Assembly (NCBI GenBank): GCA_000499405.2
Contig: HG738139.1
Span: forward strand, 8,332,616-8,396,615
Direction of reading: 5' to 3'
Length of the DNA stretch: 64,000 nt
Origin: Onchocerca volvulus
Lineage: Eukaryota > Nematoda > Chromadorea > Rhabditida > Onchocercidae
The translations under genes and the position numbers were made by a program. A model generated the notes under the pieces. That model saw only the letters and a program-made list of their open reading frames with translations, had not been told where the DNA came from and did no database searches. This document shows, piece after piece, positions 27,501-44,301 of the stretch (positions within the stretch are counted from its first letter, which is position 1; each line of letters begins with the position of its first letter).

Positions 27501-28192
27501 ACTTTCATTCGCATCACAATCTATCCAATCCGATATCCGTCCTATAACATATGTTCCCCATAATTTAACATCAAGCTGCAAATCCGGCAGATCTATCGGT
27601 GGTGGAACGCCGTCTCTAAAAATATCACAGCATATTTCATTCTTCCATTTTGTAAATAAATATGCAACATCATTACTTCTATTCTTTTATATTCACTGTC
27701 CTATTTACTCATTATGATATTAAAATGAACTTTTCGATCAAAATTTGAACTTAATTCTATTAAACTAAACAGCATGAATTATCGTGAAACTAATCTAAAT
27801 TAACTGACGGCTCACAAATTGATTCATTTTCGGATGTATATGTTATTTACTTAATTCTTTATCGATCATACAAAAATAAATTTTACAATTTTTTTTCTTT
27901 TTTCTGGTGGTTTAATCCTGTTAACAAATTATTCGCAATTATTAAGCTTTAAAGCTCCTCTAAACTCGTAAATTATATGCATTAAAATCACCAACTTTTC
28001 GGGAAGCCATGAGGATCGTTTCATACCTCCAACTGGATAATTCATGAAATTGTAATTTCGAGCACCAAGTCTCGAACAATATTCGACAATATCCATGTCA
28101 TGTATACCATCGCTATTCGTTGCCATCCATCCAACTAACGCTGAAATTTCCGTATCGGATACTTGCGCTCCTTGCTCATCTTCCTGACACAT
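18522..28192 (-). CDS. prmt-5: Protein arginine methyltransferase 5 (type II)
   Basis: PRMT5 makes symmetric dimethylarginine on histones and Sm proteins. Exons lie near 27950-28192 (start), 27480-27614 (WGTYVIGRISDWI), 26735-26890 (LKELNYMTYMPLRVL), 26150-26390 (WADFRSLC), 25560-25760, 25200-25381, 24830-24968, 24290-24500, 23785-23935, 19830-20060, 19330-19510, 18940-19000 and 18522-18600 (stop). The SAM-binding loop is LLGAGRGPLV. The double-E loop is SELLGSFGDNELSPE, with both catalytic glutamates. The tyrosine and phenylalanine that favour symmetric dimethylation are kept in TYAIFEED (human TYEVFEKD). The C terminus shows GFAGYF, SIVPQTH, WFSALIPL, VWYEW and a terminal FMRL. The ATG lies immediately after a TTTCGCAG acceptor, so trans-splicing directly onto the start is likely. 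The donor of exon 1 is uncertain. An LTR retrotransposon occupies the intron between the 23.8 and 20.0 kb exons. Confidence 0.93.
20437..20885 (+). repeat. 5' LTR of the BEL/Pao-like element
   Basis: Begins TGTTAGAAACACTG. Shared blocks with the 3' copy include GAAATATTTTTTG, GACGAAATAATCAAAAATC, CAATCCTCTGATCA-type and GGCAAATAAAA sequences in the same order. This copy is shorter near its start. Its right end is approximate. Confidence 0.7.
21142..21167 (+). repeat. Poly(A) run, 26 bases
   Basis: Uninterrupted A run inside the LTR element between the 5' LTR and gag; a second run of about 23 A lies at 22378-22400. Confidence 0.9.
21231..22144 (+). pseudogene. Degenerate gag-like region (DUF1759-type) of the LTR element
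   Basis: Coding traces run through shifted frames (about 21231-21479, 21512-21730 and 21753-22022). The segment around 21520-21600 has the pattern ENYELIRKILIEKYG, typical of BEL/Pao gag (NYxxAxxxLxxRYG). It is followed by a block resembling the LxxxLxxLRxFL region of the same domain. A CFHC...C motif near 22106-22144 resembles a zinc knuckle whose histidine is missing. Frame changes and stops mean it is not an intact gene. The minus-strand frame over 21860-22354 is only its antisense. Confidence 0.55.
22737..23093 (+). pseudogene. Coiled-coil-like reading frame inside the LTR element, unidentified
   Basis: A frame of about 118 codons is open from just after a stop at 22734-22736 to TAA at 23091-23093. 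It is lysine/glutamine/asparagine rich and predicted to be helical (segments such as KFQQYKAAIKEQKNVLEHLK). It has no early methionine, so it looks like the 3' remnant of a longer coding sequence. It sits between the gag-like region and the 3' LTR, where pol or a third gene would be expected. No family was recognised. It may be a displaced gag coiled coil or an element-specific product. Confidence 0.4.
23166..23676 (+). repeat. 3' LTR of the BEL/Pao-like element
   Basis: Starts TGTCAC and ends GACA, immediately before the ACAAC target copy. It aligns with the 5' LTR through AATATAAATATGACG, ATTCATTCATT, CCTCTGATCA, CGATTCATT and CCAATCCCCAACA-type blocks. Confidence 0.7.
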
Positions 28193-29311
28193 CTGCGAAA
28201 TTGTGTTTAGCGACGGTCCAATGCACTAGTGCTGTTTCCAAAATTCTTTTTCGCGACTTCTTTTTTCCCACTTTAATTCACAAGTCACTCTAAAAATTGT
28301 AATAGATTATAAATTATAATTTCAATTTAAAGGAATCAACCCCAGCATATGGCTACATGTCGGGTAATTTTCGTGAATCATTGCAATTGACAATTATAAG
28401 CTGCATATTTCCATCAATGTCCCATGATTACTTTAAATCATTTCACGGTTTAAACCCATGATTGCCATTCATGCCGGTTACAATTTCAAGGTTGTTTAAG
28501 CCGCGGAATATTAGGACACACTTAAAAATTTCAGGAAAATAAAGGTTTTTTATCCATAGGCTGATTAATTTAAGCTAAAAGAGAAGTCTCGATTGTCTGG
28601 AGAAGACACGGATCAACCCCAAAATGAGACCACAACAACTATGCGAGTAAGAGACTTTACTGTATGGTTCTTTAACTGAAGGATAACTTGTAAGGCTAAA
28701 TTAAGTGGGACATGAACCTTTTGACAAAGAAAGAGTCCCATCTACATAGAGTTTTATTTGGTCTCTCTCTACTATCATTCCTAAAAGACAAACAGAACTC
28801 CGTTATAACGCTACTTGTAATATTTTCAGTCAGATAAACTGATTTATATCAGTTCGAAATGAGAAGAGATAAATTGGTTCTAATAATTTTACTTCATGAG
28901 TAGAACCGATATTTTCCAAACATGCATACAACAGAAATACTTCAGATTCGTAACTGAATAGTAATTCTAGTACTGCTTTATTTCCTAAAATAATTCGAAA
29001 AAATGAAAGAGTCAATCGTTTCAAAGAATGAAAAGACTCCTTCTAAAATTAAACAGCATTCGCTTTTGAAACAATGTTATATAAATATCACAGAACTGAT
29101 GAACTGTGAGCACAAATCATTACACAAACAAAACAGAGTGCCAATCTCATATATATAACAGTAAAATACTCTCTTATGTTTCCTAAAGCTTATAATAATG
29201 ACATAATGCAGCTTTATAACATAACATGAAATTTTGTTGAAGTTAGACCGAAGAAAATCCACTATTACTCAATACCAGGTAATATCTAATGTTAATCATC
29301 AATCAGACACT
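28193..29311. other. Intergenic, atp-2 to prmt-5
   Basis: About 1.1 kb without a recognised gene. The short frames here have no family signature and AT-rich composition throughout. It presumably contains the 3' end of atp-2 and the promoter or trans-splice leader region of prmt-5. Confidence 0.5.
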
Positions 29312-33636
<4,325 letters not shown>

Positions 33637-33672
33637 GATAAATGAAACGTAAAACTTCTGGTGAGAAGTCTT

Positions 33673-33682
33673 CTAAAGGAAA
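33673..33682 (-). promoter_or_regulatory. Probable trans-splice acceptor of atp-2
   Basis: TTTCCTTTAG on the minus strand, with exon sequence starting at 33672, about 36 bases before the atp-2 ATG. Confidence 0.4.
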
Positions 33683-33855
33683 AATAAACATGAGATCCAG
33701 TATCACCCTTCCAAATTTAGGGAATATAATAATATCTAAAGAAACATGGTCCAGAAACTGCAAGAAAATTCAGAAAACAATACCGATTGAACTCATTAAG
33801 CAAAAATAGACAGCATAAAATATTGAGATCGCATAACAGATAAATTTAATGAAAC

Positions 33856-34894
33856 ATGATTTCGCGTGATTATAAGCGATTCTGCATAATGCATAGTCAT
33901 TCCAGTATCATGAGTGAGCCAAAAACACATGCAAGAAGTTCAACCTATCTTTATGTCAAAAAAAAAGACTATATCATTCGAATTCTCCTTATTCTCTTTT
34001 GGCCTATTTTTATTCTTGTCAAAATTCTTTTTGCTTCTCTCTTTGCTACTGGAAACACTTCATATATAAATGATACCGAACAATTCAGAAATAACTACCT
34101 GACGAAGAAGCATAGGTTCGAATGGCGATACCTCTTAATATCTTTGAATCACATAATAAACGCGAAGCTGACCGGCTAAAATTCGTTAAAATCCGTGAAG
34201 CCATACGTCACGTCTTAAAAAAAGATGATTTATATGGAACAAAATATAATCATATATGCGATCATGTAGTAATTTGGGAAACTTAATGAAGAAGTTAAAA
34301 TGCTTGCAAGCCATCCATTCATCTTAAAACTGAAGAAGCTAACACAGCCCTATTTTCTGTTGCGGTATTCAACTTGAAACTAACAATCATTCATATCAAG
34401 TGAATGACAGTTTGAACAATTAGACTCTGTTCGATTCTGCACCACAAAAGCCTCTAATCTTTGAAATGTCGTATCAGTCATCAATTCAAGTATGACAGCT
34501 CCTTTATTCTTGACTTAAAATCAGTAACAAAAAAGCCAAAAGAACAAGCACCTTCAATGAGAACCAACAAGCAAGCCCTACCCACACCCCCTCTACCTCA
34601 ATCTCAAGATTTGGGAAATCACAAAATTCGTATTCACGCGGCGTAAAATTCGACCATCTGTTGCTTAATGTCTACGAAATTCCACTTAAACGTTTTATGA
34701 AAACACGTCCCAACCTGCGAGATCGTCAAGCTTTATTTCGGAAGTCGCTTGGTGATTATGTATATAAATTTATGTTTATATCTTTTGTAAGTTCTACAAA
34801 AATTAGTTTTGAAAAGATTTCAGTAGTTTTATTCATAATACCGTTCATAACAGCAAAAATCAACATTATCGCCAAGAACATGTGGAACACATAA
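33856..34894 (+). pseudogene. Unidentified plus-strand coding stretch with frame breaks, upstream of atp-2
   Basis: Three coding-looking segments on the plus strand lie head-to-head with atp-2. The first (ATG candidates 33856 and later) is basic, then has a hydrophobic helix (IIRILLILFWPIFILVKILF) and ends near 34177. An overlapping frame shifted by one base continues as NKREADRLKFVKIREAIRH to a TAA near 34285. A third frame, open from about 34520 to 34893, has a Ser/Pro/Thr-rich part then LLLNVYEIPLKRF and RPNLRDRQALFRKSLGDYV. Either a small multi-exon gene with short introns or a decayed one. A donor near 34018 and the acceptor CATAG near 34111 could remove one break. I do not recognise the family. 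Confidence 0.35.
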
Positions 34895-35576
34895 GGATGT
34901 AAGAGAAATAATAAGCATTGAGAAATGGATTGATTGATAAGGCTTATTAGAAAGACGCATTTTAGACATAATAATGAATAAAAATAATGAACGAGCTGAG
35001 ATCGGCAAGAATAACATAACATTTCAAAGAATTAATGTTTGATGCAACACTTAAGTCGAATTATCCGCAAGACTGATTTTTCCAGAAAATTATCGAACAA
35101 GACCGATATACTAATCGATTTTTCTACCTAAAGTGTACGGTTCTATCCTTGACAATAATCGCAATCTTATCTCATTTAAAATGTGGGAAGAACTATTTCT
35201 TATATGCAGAACTAATCTGCTTTATATAAAGAAAGCTTTAATATAATAGCAAAATGTTTGGATGGTAGCATCGAGTTCTATTATGAAAATGAGGAAACAA
35301 AAAGCATACTGCAGACAAATTAGTGATATTCGACATGAGGGATGTATAACATTGACAACAAAAGACTTAAAATTATTATGCTTGTAATAATTTTATTGTA
35401 AAGCTTCTTTTTTATGACGAGAATTATCTTCATATAGCTGAATGTGCACTAAATTATGAATATGTTTTACACTTCAGTATTTTCTGATAAAAGAATAAAG
35501 TAAAATTAAACTTCAGAGATAAGTTAAGGAATAAAAAACAAATCTTTCCAAATGTGTCCTGAACTTCTTCCAGCCT
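34895..35576. other. Intergenic, ran-2 3' flank
   Basis: About 0.7 kb of AT-rich sequence with no recognised gene. It contains the region immediately downstream of the ran-2 stop on the minus strand. Confidence 0.5.
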
Positions 35577-38500
35577 CTACTGATAACTCATGGCTTGCAT
35601 TAATCGATCAATTTCAACACTTTGGTTCGGATGGGTCTGTTTTATTGCTTTACTGAAATTAAATAAAAGATCATGCTTCTTATTTTTCTACATAAATACG
35701 GAAAACGCAATAAATAACCCCTATATTATCATTTAAGAACTATAAATTAACTTTTGAAGAAAAAAAACAAAGATTTGTGCAATGGTGAAAATATCCGCAC
35801 AACCAAGTCCGAATTTCTGAGAAATTTTATAATTTCTGCTGAAAATCATTTCTGTTTAAGATAACAAAATTGTGCATTTTGATATTTTATGAACGCTGAA
35901 AAAGGAATTACTTACAATGAAAAAGCAATAGTTGGATGCATATCTTGGAAATGCCCGCGTTTTATCATTGATTCTAGTAAAAAAATCACACTTCTGATAT
36001 CAACCACTGCTTGCAAAGGAACTTCTGACTGCAAATAGTGTAAATGATATTAAAAAATCTCAAATCAAAATTACTTGATCTAAAATAAATATCCTTCTTA
36101 GCACAGAGCATTTTCAGGACACTGCAGATCCATATTGATTGTTATTTTAAGGAAAAATTTATTAATTCCTTTCGCTTCTTTTGTTAATTCCTTTTGTTAC
36201 TTTTTTTGATAATTATTCCATTAAAAGCAATAAAAAAAAAAAAAACAGCAACCTAACAGTAACTTCTGAGTATTTGGACTTCTAGTAAAGAGGACGTCAT
36301 TTAAATCTATAAAAAAATAACAAACCCGAACAGCGCCCGCAAAAGCTAACAGCTGATTGCATATTGATTCTGTCGCGCAAACTGGTCGACGTTTGACTTT
36401 TTCCGCTGCAGTTAAGACTGCATCTGCAGTTATTTAGTAAATAAACTGCATCTAATATTAAAGATATTAGAAGAAAGACAACTGAAAACACGATATTCTA
36501 TGATTACTTCTAGTCTTAAAAAAAAAAAAAACGTTTTAATACTTTGATAAAGTATCGCTGGAATCTTATTACCCTTCTCCATACTCTAAGTTCAAAAGTT
36601 CCAAACCGAATATTTTACTTTAGCCATGTGATTATTTTTTAATCGAAGATTTATAAAAAAATCTCCAATTACAAAATGAAGTCAATCATGAATTTATATG
36701 TACTGAAATTATAAATCGTCACTGTTACAACTTCAATTACTCGTAATCCATCTGAAGATTTAATAACATCATCTCACATAAACTATCATAATATTTTCCC
36801 GAACAAAAATTCTTCAGTAAAAAAAGACCTGTCAATGTCGTGATCTTCTCTTTCAATACTTGCTTATTAAGATTTTCCATAGAAAGCAATATACAGAAAG
36901 AACACAATAAAGTTGCTGTAATTTCCTGAGTTCTTCCACATAAATCAGTCTGAAATACCAGGCATGTCGAAATAATAATTCCATCAAAAAGAAAAGTACT
37001 ATAGAAAACAGTGCGTCTTAAGAGAAAGACAAAATAAGTCTAAAATTCTTTGATCAATATGTGCTAGCATCTCAAAAATGAAAAATGAGAACAGAAGATT
37101 TCGACGATTATGCAATGAGAAGAGATATAGCGAGTAAAAGAATATACAATAAAAAAAAGCTCCCTTGTTTAAAAAACAAAGTCAAAAAGCAGCGTACATG
37201 CAGTGCTTCCACAAGAGTTTTTACACGTGAAAATAAAGTATCCAGCATGGCAACTGACGGTTTCTTTATAAATAAATTTATGTCATCCTAAAAGTTTAAC
37301 ATGATGAAAATATACTGCAATGAATCAGAAAAGGAAATAGTTGTCATAAAATCAATTTCAATTTACAAATAATTATCAAGAAAAGAATTATTGCAAAAAA
37401 TATTTGGAACTTAACATGGTTGTTAGATGTATTTGTTCCTTCATTCGTAAATTATTAAGATCTTCAACATACTCATCATCACTCCTATTCCACGATTCTC
37501 GTTTCAGTCCATCGATGACAGATATCTCCTCCGTCAAAAAGCTTTGATCATTGCTATAAGAAACCGACGCCAAAAAAATCACATACGGTACAAAGATTTT
37601 ACCATTCATATTAAATTTTATAAAAAAAGCTGGTAAATAACATGAATGAATATTTTTTCATACATAATAAGAATTTAAAAATTCTAGGAACAACAAGCAT
37701 AGCTATATGATTTTACCGTCTTTATTAGAACTTTTGTCTTATATAGAGATAGCGTTTTCTTTAGAATTTTTGTAATACATGTCATACATAGAACTTTTGT
37801 CATACATTCAAAACGATTAAAAACTTTTCACCGTTTTCCTTATCAAATATTATCCAATGCAATGAAGATGAATTTTGATTTTCATCCTTCTCCATTTTTT
37901 CTGATAAAAATTTTACCTGTCGGTTCCCAAATCCAGAAAATGAATATAAGAAAACTCTTCTTTCAATTCACTGAAACGATGTCCAATATTGTTGGAGTGC
38001 AAAGAAAGACGTTCCAAATGAAATCCACCGCTTGCGAAAATACGAACAATCTGCTGTATTACATTGGCTCCCAAAGCATTCGAAGAAAAGTCCAAAATCT
38101 ATAAATACGAAAAATTTGAAAATAACTACAAAGAGAAACACTATAAGTGAAAGATTCCAAAATTATATCCATCGTTTGATTTGAAAAAAATCAAATTCAT
38201 ATAAAGTCAAAGAATACCAATAACAGTTTAAATAATTTTTCGTTATTAAGACAGCCGTTACACATAACCGATCCTAAATGGAGTAAACCAACCAATAAGC
38301 ACAGATAACTACAGATTGAGGATTAAAAGGCTACATTTAATGCAATTTAGCAACATCGAGAAGTTGTGCTGAAGACTGTGCAAACTTTAATAATATCTTC
38401 TTGATAGTTCATCTTAAAATAAAAACATTTTGCAATTTAACTGTCACAAAGATACTTTTTCCGTTAATTTCATGCATTTTTCATTCACATACAATTATAA

Positions 38501-41500
38501 GGACAGATATCATAAAAGTTATCTATCAAATATCATGTAAATTCAACAAATGATACTATAAAATCAGCTGAAAAATAATACTTTCAGACGTAGATGAATT
38601 GAAGAGTTTAAATTTGCTACCACCGCCAAAATTCCACGTTCAAGACAAGCGCAAGAGCTGAGATCTAGGACTTCAAGTAAGGGTAATGAAGGTAATACCT
38701 GAAAATGGCATTAACATATTTTTTTGTTAAAATTGAAGTAAGCAATTAAATACCCTTACACAAAAATTGATCACTACAAGTTGCTTCTTCTCCCATTTAT
38801 ATATTAGAATCAGTTTAGTTGCGAACACATGAGAGAATTAAATGTCTCGTCCGACCTTTGTATGACTTGTAATTAAGAAACAACGGCTATTTTAAAAGAA
38901 AAAAGTTAAAACAAAGCTCAAGCAAAATTTATGCTAAGTATTTTTAAGCCTTTCAACACTGAATAATGAAATAAATTCCACACTTCCTCACAAAATCAAA
39001 GAATAAGCACATAATTTACTTACTTCAGCTACAGCAACGGCACCGTCAACTTTTAATGAATTCCCACTGAGAATGATGATTTTCAACTTCGGGTTGCTTC
39101 TGAATGCATGAAGAAATTCTAACATACCTTCAGCAGCGATGTCATTTTGGCTTAGATTCACTTCTTCTAAGCTTTGCATATTCTGAGATGGAAATGAACA
39201 ATAAAATTTTAGTTATTTTTTTTTTTTTTTTACATTAACATAGTCTGATGCCCTATTTTACTCATACAGATTTCATTTTTCTATGGCAATCTCCCACTGG
39301 TCATCCATGTTTTTGTTTAGTAAAAAAAATGCTTTTAAGAATATTATAAATAACATATATTATTTGTAGAACAATAGGCAAAAGAAAAATTGATAAGAAA
39401 TAATCTTATCTTGAAACTAATATTTTATATCTGCTAGTTTTATACATGTAAGAAAAATCATCTTAATTTAAAATAATGATAAATTACCCTCCTCATGCGC
39501 TCTCGCAAAACTTCTGCAATTTTTCTGCAAGCATTAACACCAATATGATTTTCACGCAAATCCAGTACCTTCGCAAATTTTTGAGAGAATAATGCATGGA
39601 TGACGGCTCCCACTATAAACATAATTCATATATAAAATCATTATTTACCCATTTGTTTTGCACATCTCTGTTATTTCCTCCTTCTATTATATCAAAATCA
39701 GGAATAGAGATTCACCACAAAATGAGCGTTGCTGTTGCCTTCTTCAAAAAAAAAAAAAGAAGGGAATAACAGCGACAGAAATGATCAACAAATAAATGAA
39801 AAGAATGTTTCATATATGAATAACGCAGAATTTAACAAATGATATCATCACCACATAATAACCTTTCCGACATTAGAAAATATCAAACAACATGCTTTGA
39901 GGAGAAAAGAAACTCAACAAAAACCAAGGCTAAATTTAAAAAGTCATACTCACCGTCCTCTTCAGAATTCCATTGCTCATTTCTAAATGAAATAATTGTT
40001 TGATAGTTATCAGGTTCCAAAGATTTGTCAAGTGTAATGACTGAAATTGTTTACAGCTATTACTGCTCGTCGGCGAAAATTTTGAATCAATCAACAAATC
40101 GAAGCTAATACAGCATGAAGGAGTTTTTGTATATGTAATGTGGAGAGATATTAAGTTCCGCTAATCAATCTTAAAATTAAAGCAGTCTGTTATTACTAGT
40201 CATTTTGAAACAAAAGAATGAATGGAAAAGAAGGAACTAATGCGACATTTGGGACTGGGAGAGTCAATTTCATATTTCTTAAAAATACTGAAAATTTATT
40301 TAAAAATGAAAACAAACAAAATACCGCGAGCAGCAATGTCATTTTTCACTTGTTCATCACCACTTTCACTGTTCGAATCACTAGAATGATTTTTTTCTGA
40401 ATAAAGTTCCTGGCAATCGTCACTCTCTTCATCCAGCGTCCCCTGATCATCACTGCAATCATTAATGCATGAAAATATCATCACCAAACTTAAATAGATC
40501 ATTTGATTGAGCTGCAAGTATAGACAATAAAAAATGCGATACAACATATATCGAAGTATGATGAAAAAAACCTTGGCATTTACCAACTGGTTAAAGCAAG
40601 AGAATCCGAGTTGAAAACAAATTATTAGTAAAGAGTATAAAGAAGAGAAAGTTTTTAATCAAGTTCTGCCCACGTGCAGTTAAATTATATATTATTGAAT
40701 TCCTGAAAGATGAATAGAAAAAGAGTAAGCCAATACTACAAAAATTTTTAATTTTCAAGGGTTTTTACTTTTAGAGTTTACCGAAACGCTAACCTTTCTT
40801 CACCCAAATCAATGAAATCATATTTTTCACATTCCGATCTAACTTTATCAAATTGAACTCCCATATTGTTTGTGTGCAATATGAGGGATTTCAAATGGAG
40901 ACCTTCGTTGACTTTACTGAGGATTGCTTTGATCGCATTTGGACTTAGTTCATTCCCCGATAAATTGATTTCCTAAGACATATGATCTGAATCTGAGATA
41001 TTTTCTATATGAAAATCCTAAATTACTACATTCTGGGAAGATAGAATAAGTATTTCGCTTTTATCGAAATGGAAGTAGTATTTCTTTCTTTTTCTTTTTT
41101 TTTTTTTTTTAAAATAATGGTCTGAATTTTATCCAATCCAAAGGCACTTCTGTATCGTGGTCTTCCATACAGAATTTCAAATAATGATGTGAACAAAATG
41201 TAACGAGAAAAAAACTGCGAAAAGTGAACTATATCGAAATTAGTTGTTAAAAATTACATCTTAGAAATCCAATCATTCAAATGGAGCTACTGATTTTAGT
41301 TAGCTGGAAAAATTTTCAAACAAACTTTCAAACGCGAGTGAAATGACAGCGAAATATTTGCAATTATGTCTAAAGCCCCTTTGTCTCGACATAAACAGTC
41401 TCCAAAATTCAAAACTTCAAGATTCGACAAATCTCGGATTACCTAGAATAAGTGATAAACCTATTTAAATTCAAATCAAAAATTTGTTAACATGAAGAGA

Positions 41501-44301
41501 TATACCAAAGATCCAGTTACTATAATCTACTATGATTACGAGCAGCACTCCTCTTTTCAAGGACCAGTTATGTAAAAATTATAGTATTTTAGTGGTCATG
41601 AATTAGCCTAATCAAATTATATTTCATATGTCTTTGAATTTAAATTTCTCTTTCTGATCATTACTAACTTAGATTTTATTAATATTTGCACTCTTTAATT
41701 CCAAACCTTTTATTCCTGACTGTCTTACATTCAACAACCGATATAAATTGAAAAAAAAACATTGCAGGATAAAAACTATATTTGCTACAAATAAGTAATC
41801 AAACTCAAATAATTAGATTACCTGTGCCATTGCATGAGCCCCATTTACAGTGAACGTATTATCACTAAGGTTGATTATCTTTAAATTGGGATTGTAACGA
41901 AATGATTTTGAAAGAGCTTCAATTCCTTTAGGTCTTATGCCATCTTGATACATCGTTATTTCTTCCAAAGAGCCCAAAACCTGAACAAGTTGTTATTCAT
42001 TTCTGAGTTACTGAAATGCAAATCAAAATCAAAAGAAGAAATTAATTTTCAACGAATCTTAGCTTCAATTAAAATTTTTCAGTTTATTGATTATTTTTCA
42101 CGAAATACACATGAAACTGAACAATTTCAGAAGGTAAAAAAAAGTTTCAACAACAATACCTGGAAAGCTTCTGCAAGAGCAAAAGCTCCAGGATCCTCCA
42201 AACGATTCCTACCGGCAATAAAAGTCTTCAGCTGAAAATTCTGCCCATCTTTTCGCGCATTTGCATGGCATCGTATAAGTGCTTTTGCAATAATCTAAAA
42301 TTTCTTAAACTTGAAAAATGTCTAGGAATGAATTTATTAGCAAGGAACTGGAGAAATTACTAATCATATCACGCATTTTCTCAAGCAAATCACTCATTCA
42401 ATTTATAATCGGATCATTCAATATTGATTAATCCTAAATCTTAGGAAGAATCTACCGATTCATGAAAATATTAATTCACAGCATATTTCTAATCACAAAA
42501 TCTTATCATGGAATATTCAAAATTAGTTTACTTTTCCTCCAGCGCCTAAGCCATTGTTATTCAATTTCAACACTTCTAGCGAATAAGCCGAAGAACTTTC
42601 CAAGAACTGCTCAAGTCCTTCTGCACCGATTGGACCGAATGCATTATCGGAAAGATCTAATTCGACTAATCGCGTTCCAGACCTAATCATAGCATCACAT
42701 AGGGTATACTGCAAATTTCATTTCTTTTTAGCGTGTTTCTTTTCAAAATATGCTTGGAAATTAGAAATAAAATATGTAACTGAAAGTCAATTTCGGCATA
42801 CTATCATAAAAGTGAAAGTTTAGATAAAGAATTTGATCTAACCAAAAGGTAACCCAGTGACGGATTAAAGCAAGTTTTTTTGAACTTGAGAACTCGCAAC
42901 ATTAACTATAATTATTTAGTAGATGAGTTAAATAATGAGCAACCAAAGTAAAGAGTTATAAACAATTTTCTTCGTGATTAATCCGTGATTTACTCGTTTT
43001 CTGAATTAAATAATAATTATCATTAAAGCCAAACCAGAATTGAAGGAATTTCTTCTTTCAATCGTCCAGTAAACATATCACTCCATAATGCTCGCTGAAA
43101 GTGATCAGTTGGAGTTAAAGAAGATTAAGAATAAAGAATCATATTTGTTTTAATCAGTGAAGCATTATATCTAGATTGAAATCCCATTGAATTAAATAAC
43201 AGGGAACAATGACCATCTCAAATAAGTCTGGAACTATTATCTAGATTTACATGAAGCCATCGACAGACACGATAAGATAATTTCATTTTGACTTCTCTTT
43301 AGAAGAAGTCAACAATGAAAAACTTGACCTTGTTTAAATTCGTAGTTGACTTTATAACTTTAGTCGGTTGGAAAGATTTGTGAACTATTATGATCCATAA
43401 GCATAGGAGCACCAAGAAATGAAAAAGAATTAAATCTAGTTTGCCCAAGTACAACTGACCAGTAAACTATGAAAAGAAGATATGCATGAAGCGGCAAGAA
43501 GGCATCTTTATTAAATAAAAAAAAGTAACTACTGGTCGACAAATATAACACAGCAAATTGCAAACCAAAAAAATACATATTATAGCTAGTTGGTCTATAC
43601 AAAAATCAGGAATGCAGACAGATTTTAGAAAAAAAAATTTGCATGCTAACCACTGAATTCCCCATCTGTTCTCAAGTTTAAAGCCTACAATATAGAACTC
43701 AAAATTCAGATAGAACTTTGAATTTGTAATTATTTTTGGTAGGATAAGTAAGAAATCCTCTTATCAAGAATGGTGTTTGTTTTTCTTCACAATGTAAAAT
43801 AACCTTCAGCTCGGGATGACGTTCTAGCGCATGCGCAAGTCGCTGTCCGGCTCCAACGCCTACAGTATTACCACGCAGTTCTAGAACTTCGACAAGATCA
43901 GCATTCTCTATAATTTTGGCCATTTTTTCAGCTGAAATAAATATATGTGCAAATAACCTATGATTATTCCACTTGGTTAACATAACAATAAAAAAGAGTA
44001 CATAGAAACTATAAAACCAGTTATAATTTCCAAATAATCTAGTCAACTTCCGCAGAGTGATACATTTCAGAAAGATGATCCTTACATTGCTAGAACCATC
44101 AGCTTTATGGAAATTTAATTTTAATTACAAATTTCCTTATGATAATGACAATGTAGCAATATTTAAAAAGCATGTATCACGAAGAAATTTACAGTTAAAA
44201 AAGAAAACGTGCAACTAACCATCAGCTTCACTGTCCAATTTTTGCTGTTCGTCGCGGAATGAAAGCGTCCATTCGCCGTTTATTTCGACTGACTTCGTCA
44301 T
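35577..44301 (-). CDS. ran-2: Ran GTPase-activating protein with a second, shortened RanGAP-like LRR unit
   Basis: RanGAP stimulates GTP hydrolysis by Ran and so drives nuclear transport and mitotic assembly. The first unit runs from 44220-44301 (start) through 43804-43931 (VLELRGNTVGVGAG), 43035-43094 (WSDMFTGRLKEEIPS, containing the catalytic arginine), 42530-42709 (LVELDLSDNAFGP), 42170-42290 (FIAGRNRLEDPGA), 41820-41980, 41370-41450 and 40800-40975. An acidic segment (40320-40460, e.g. DEESDD) follows. A second LRR unit then reads on: 39960-40044, 39490-39612, 39025-39185, 38620-38700 and 37913-38100. The C-terminal part (about 37380-35577) resembles the RanGAP1 C-terminal helical domain (INLFIKKPS compared with STFLAFPS). 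The donor of the acidic exon and the acceptor at 40044 join in frame (phase 1 to 2), supporting one protein. Exon edges are mostly approximate. Confidence 0.85.
37913..40044 (-). repeat. Second RanGAP-like unit inside ran-2 (lacks catalytic exon)
   Basis: Parallel segments show the internal duplication: ISFRNEQWNSEEDG against LSFRDEQQKLDSEADG; VLDLRENHIGVNA against VLELRGNTVGVGA; LEEVNLSQNDI against LEEITMYQDGI; LKIIILSGNSLKVDGA against LKIINLSDNTFTVNGA; and LHSNNIG against LHTNNMG. The exon carrying DMFTGR and the two following LRR exons have no counterpart: the 39.49 kb exon joins in phase 0 directly to the 39.18 kb exon. Confidence 0.75.

Noticed and set aside
37913..40044. Second RanGAP-like unit as an independent neighbouring gene
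   Set aside because: Its first exon starts at an acceptor without an ATG and joins in phase to the acidic exon of the first unit, and the RanGAP C-terminal domain follows only after it, so one fused gene is the better model.
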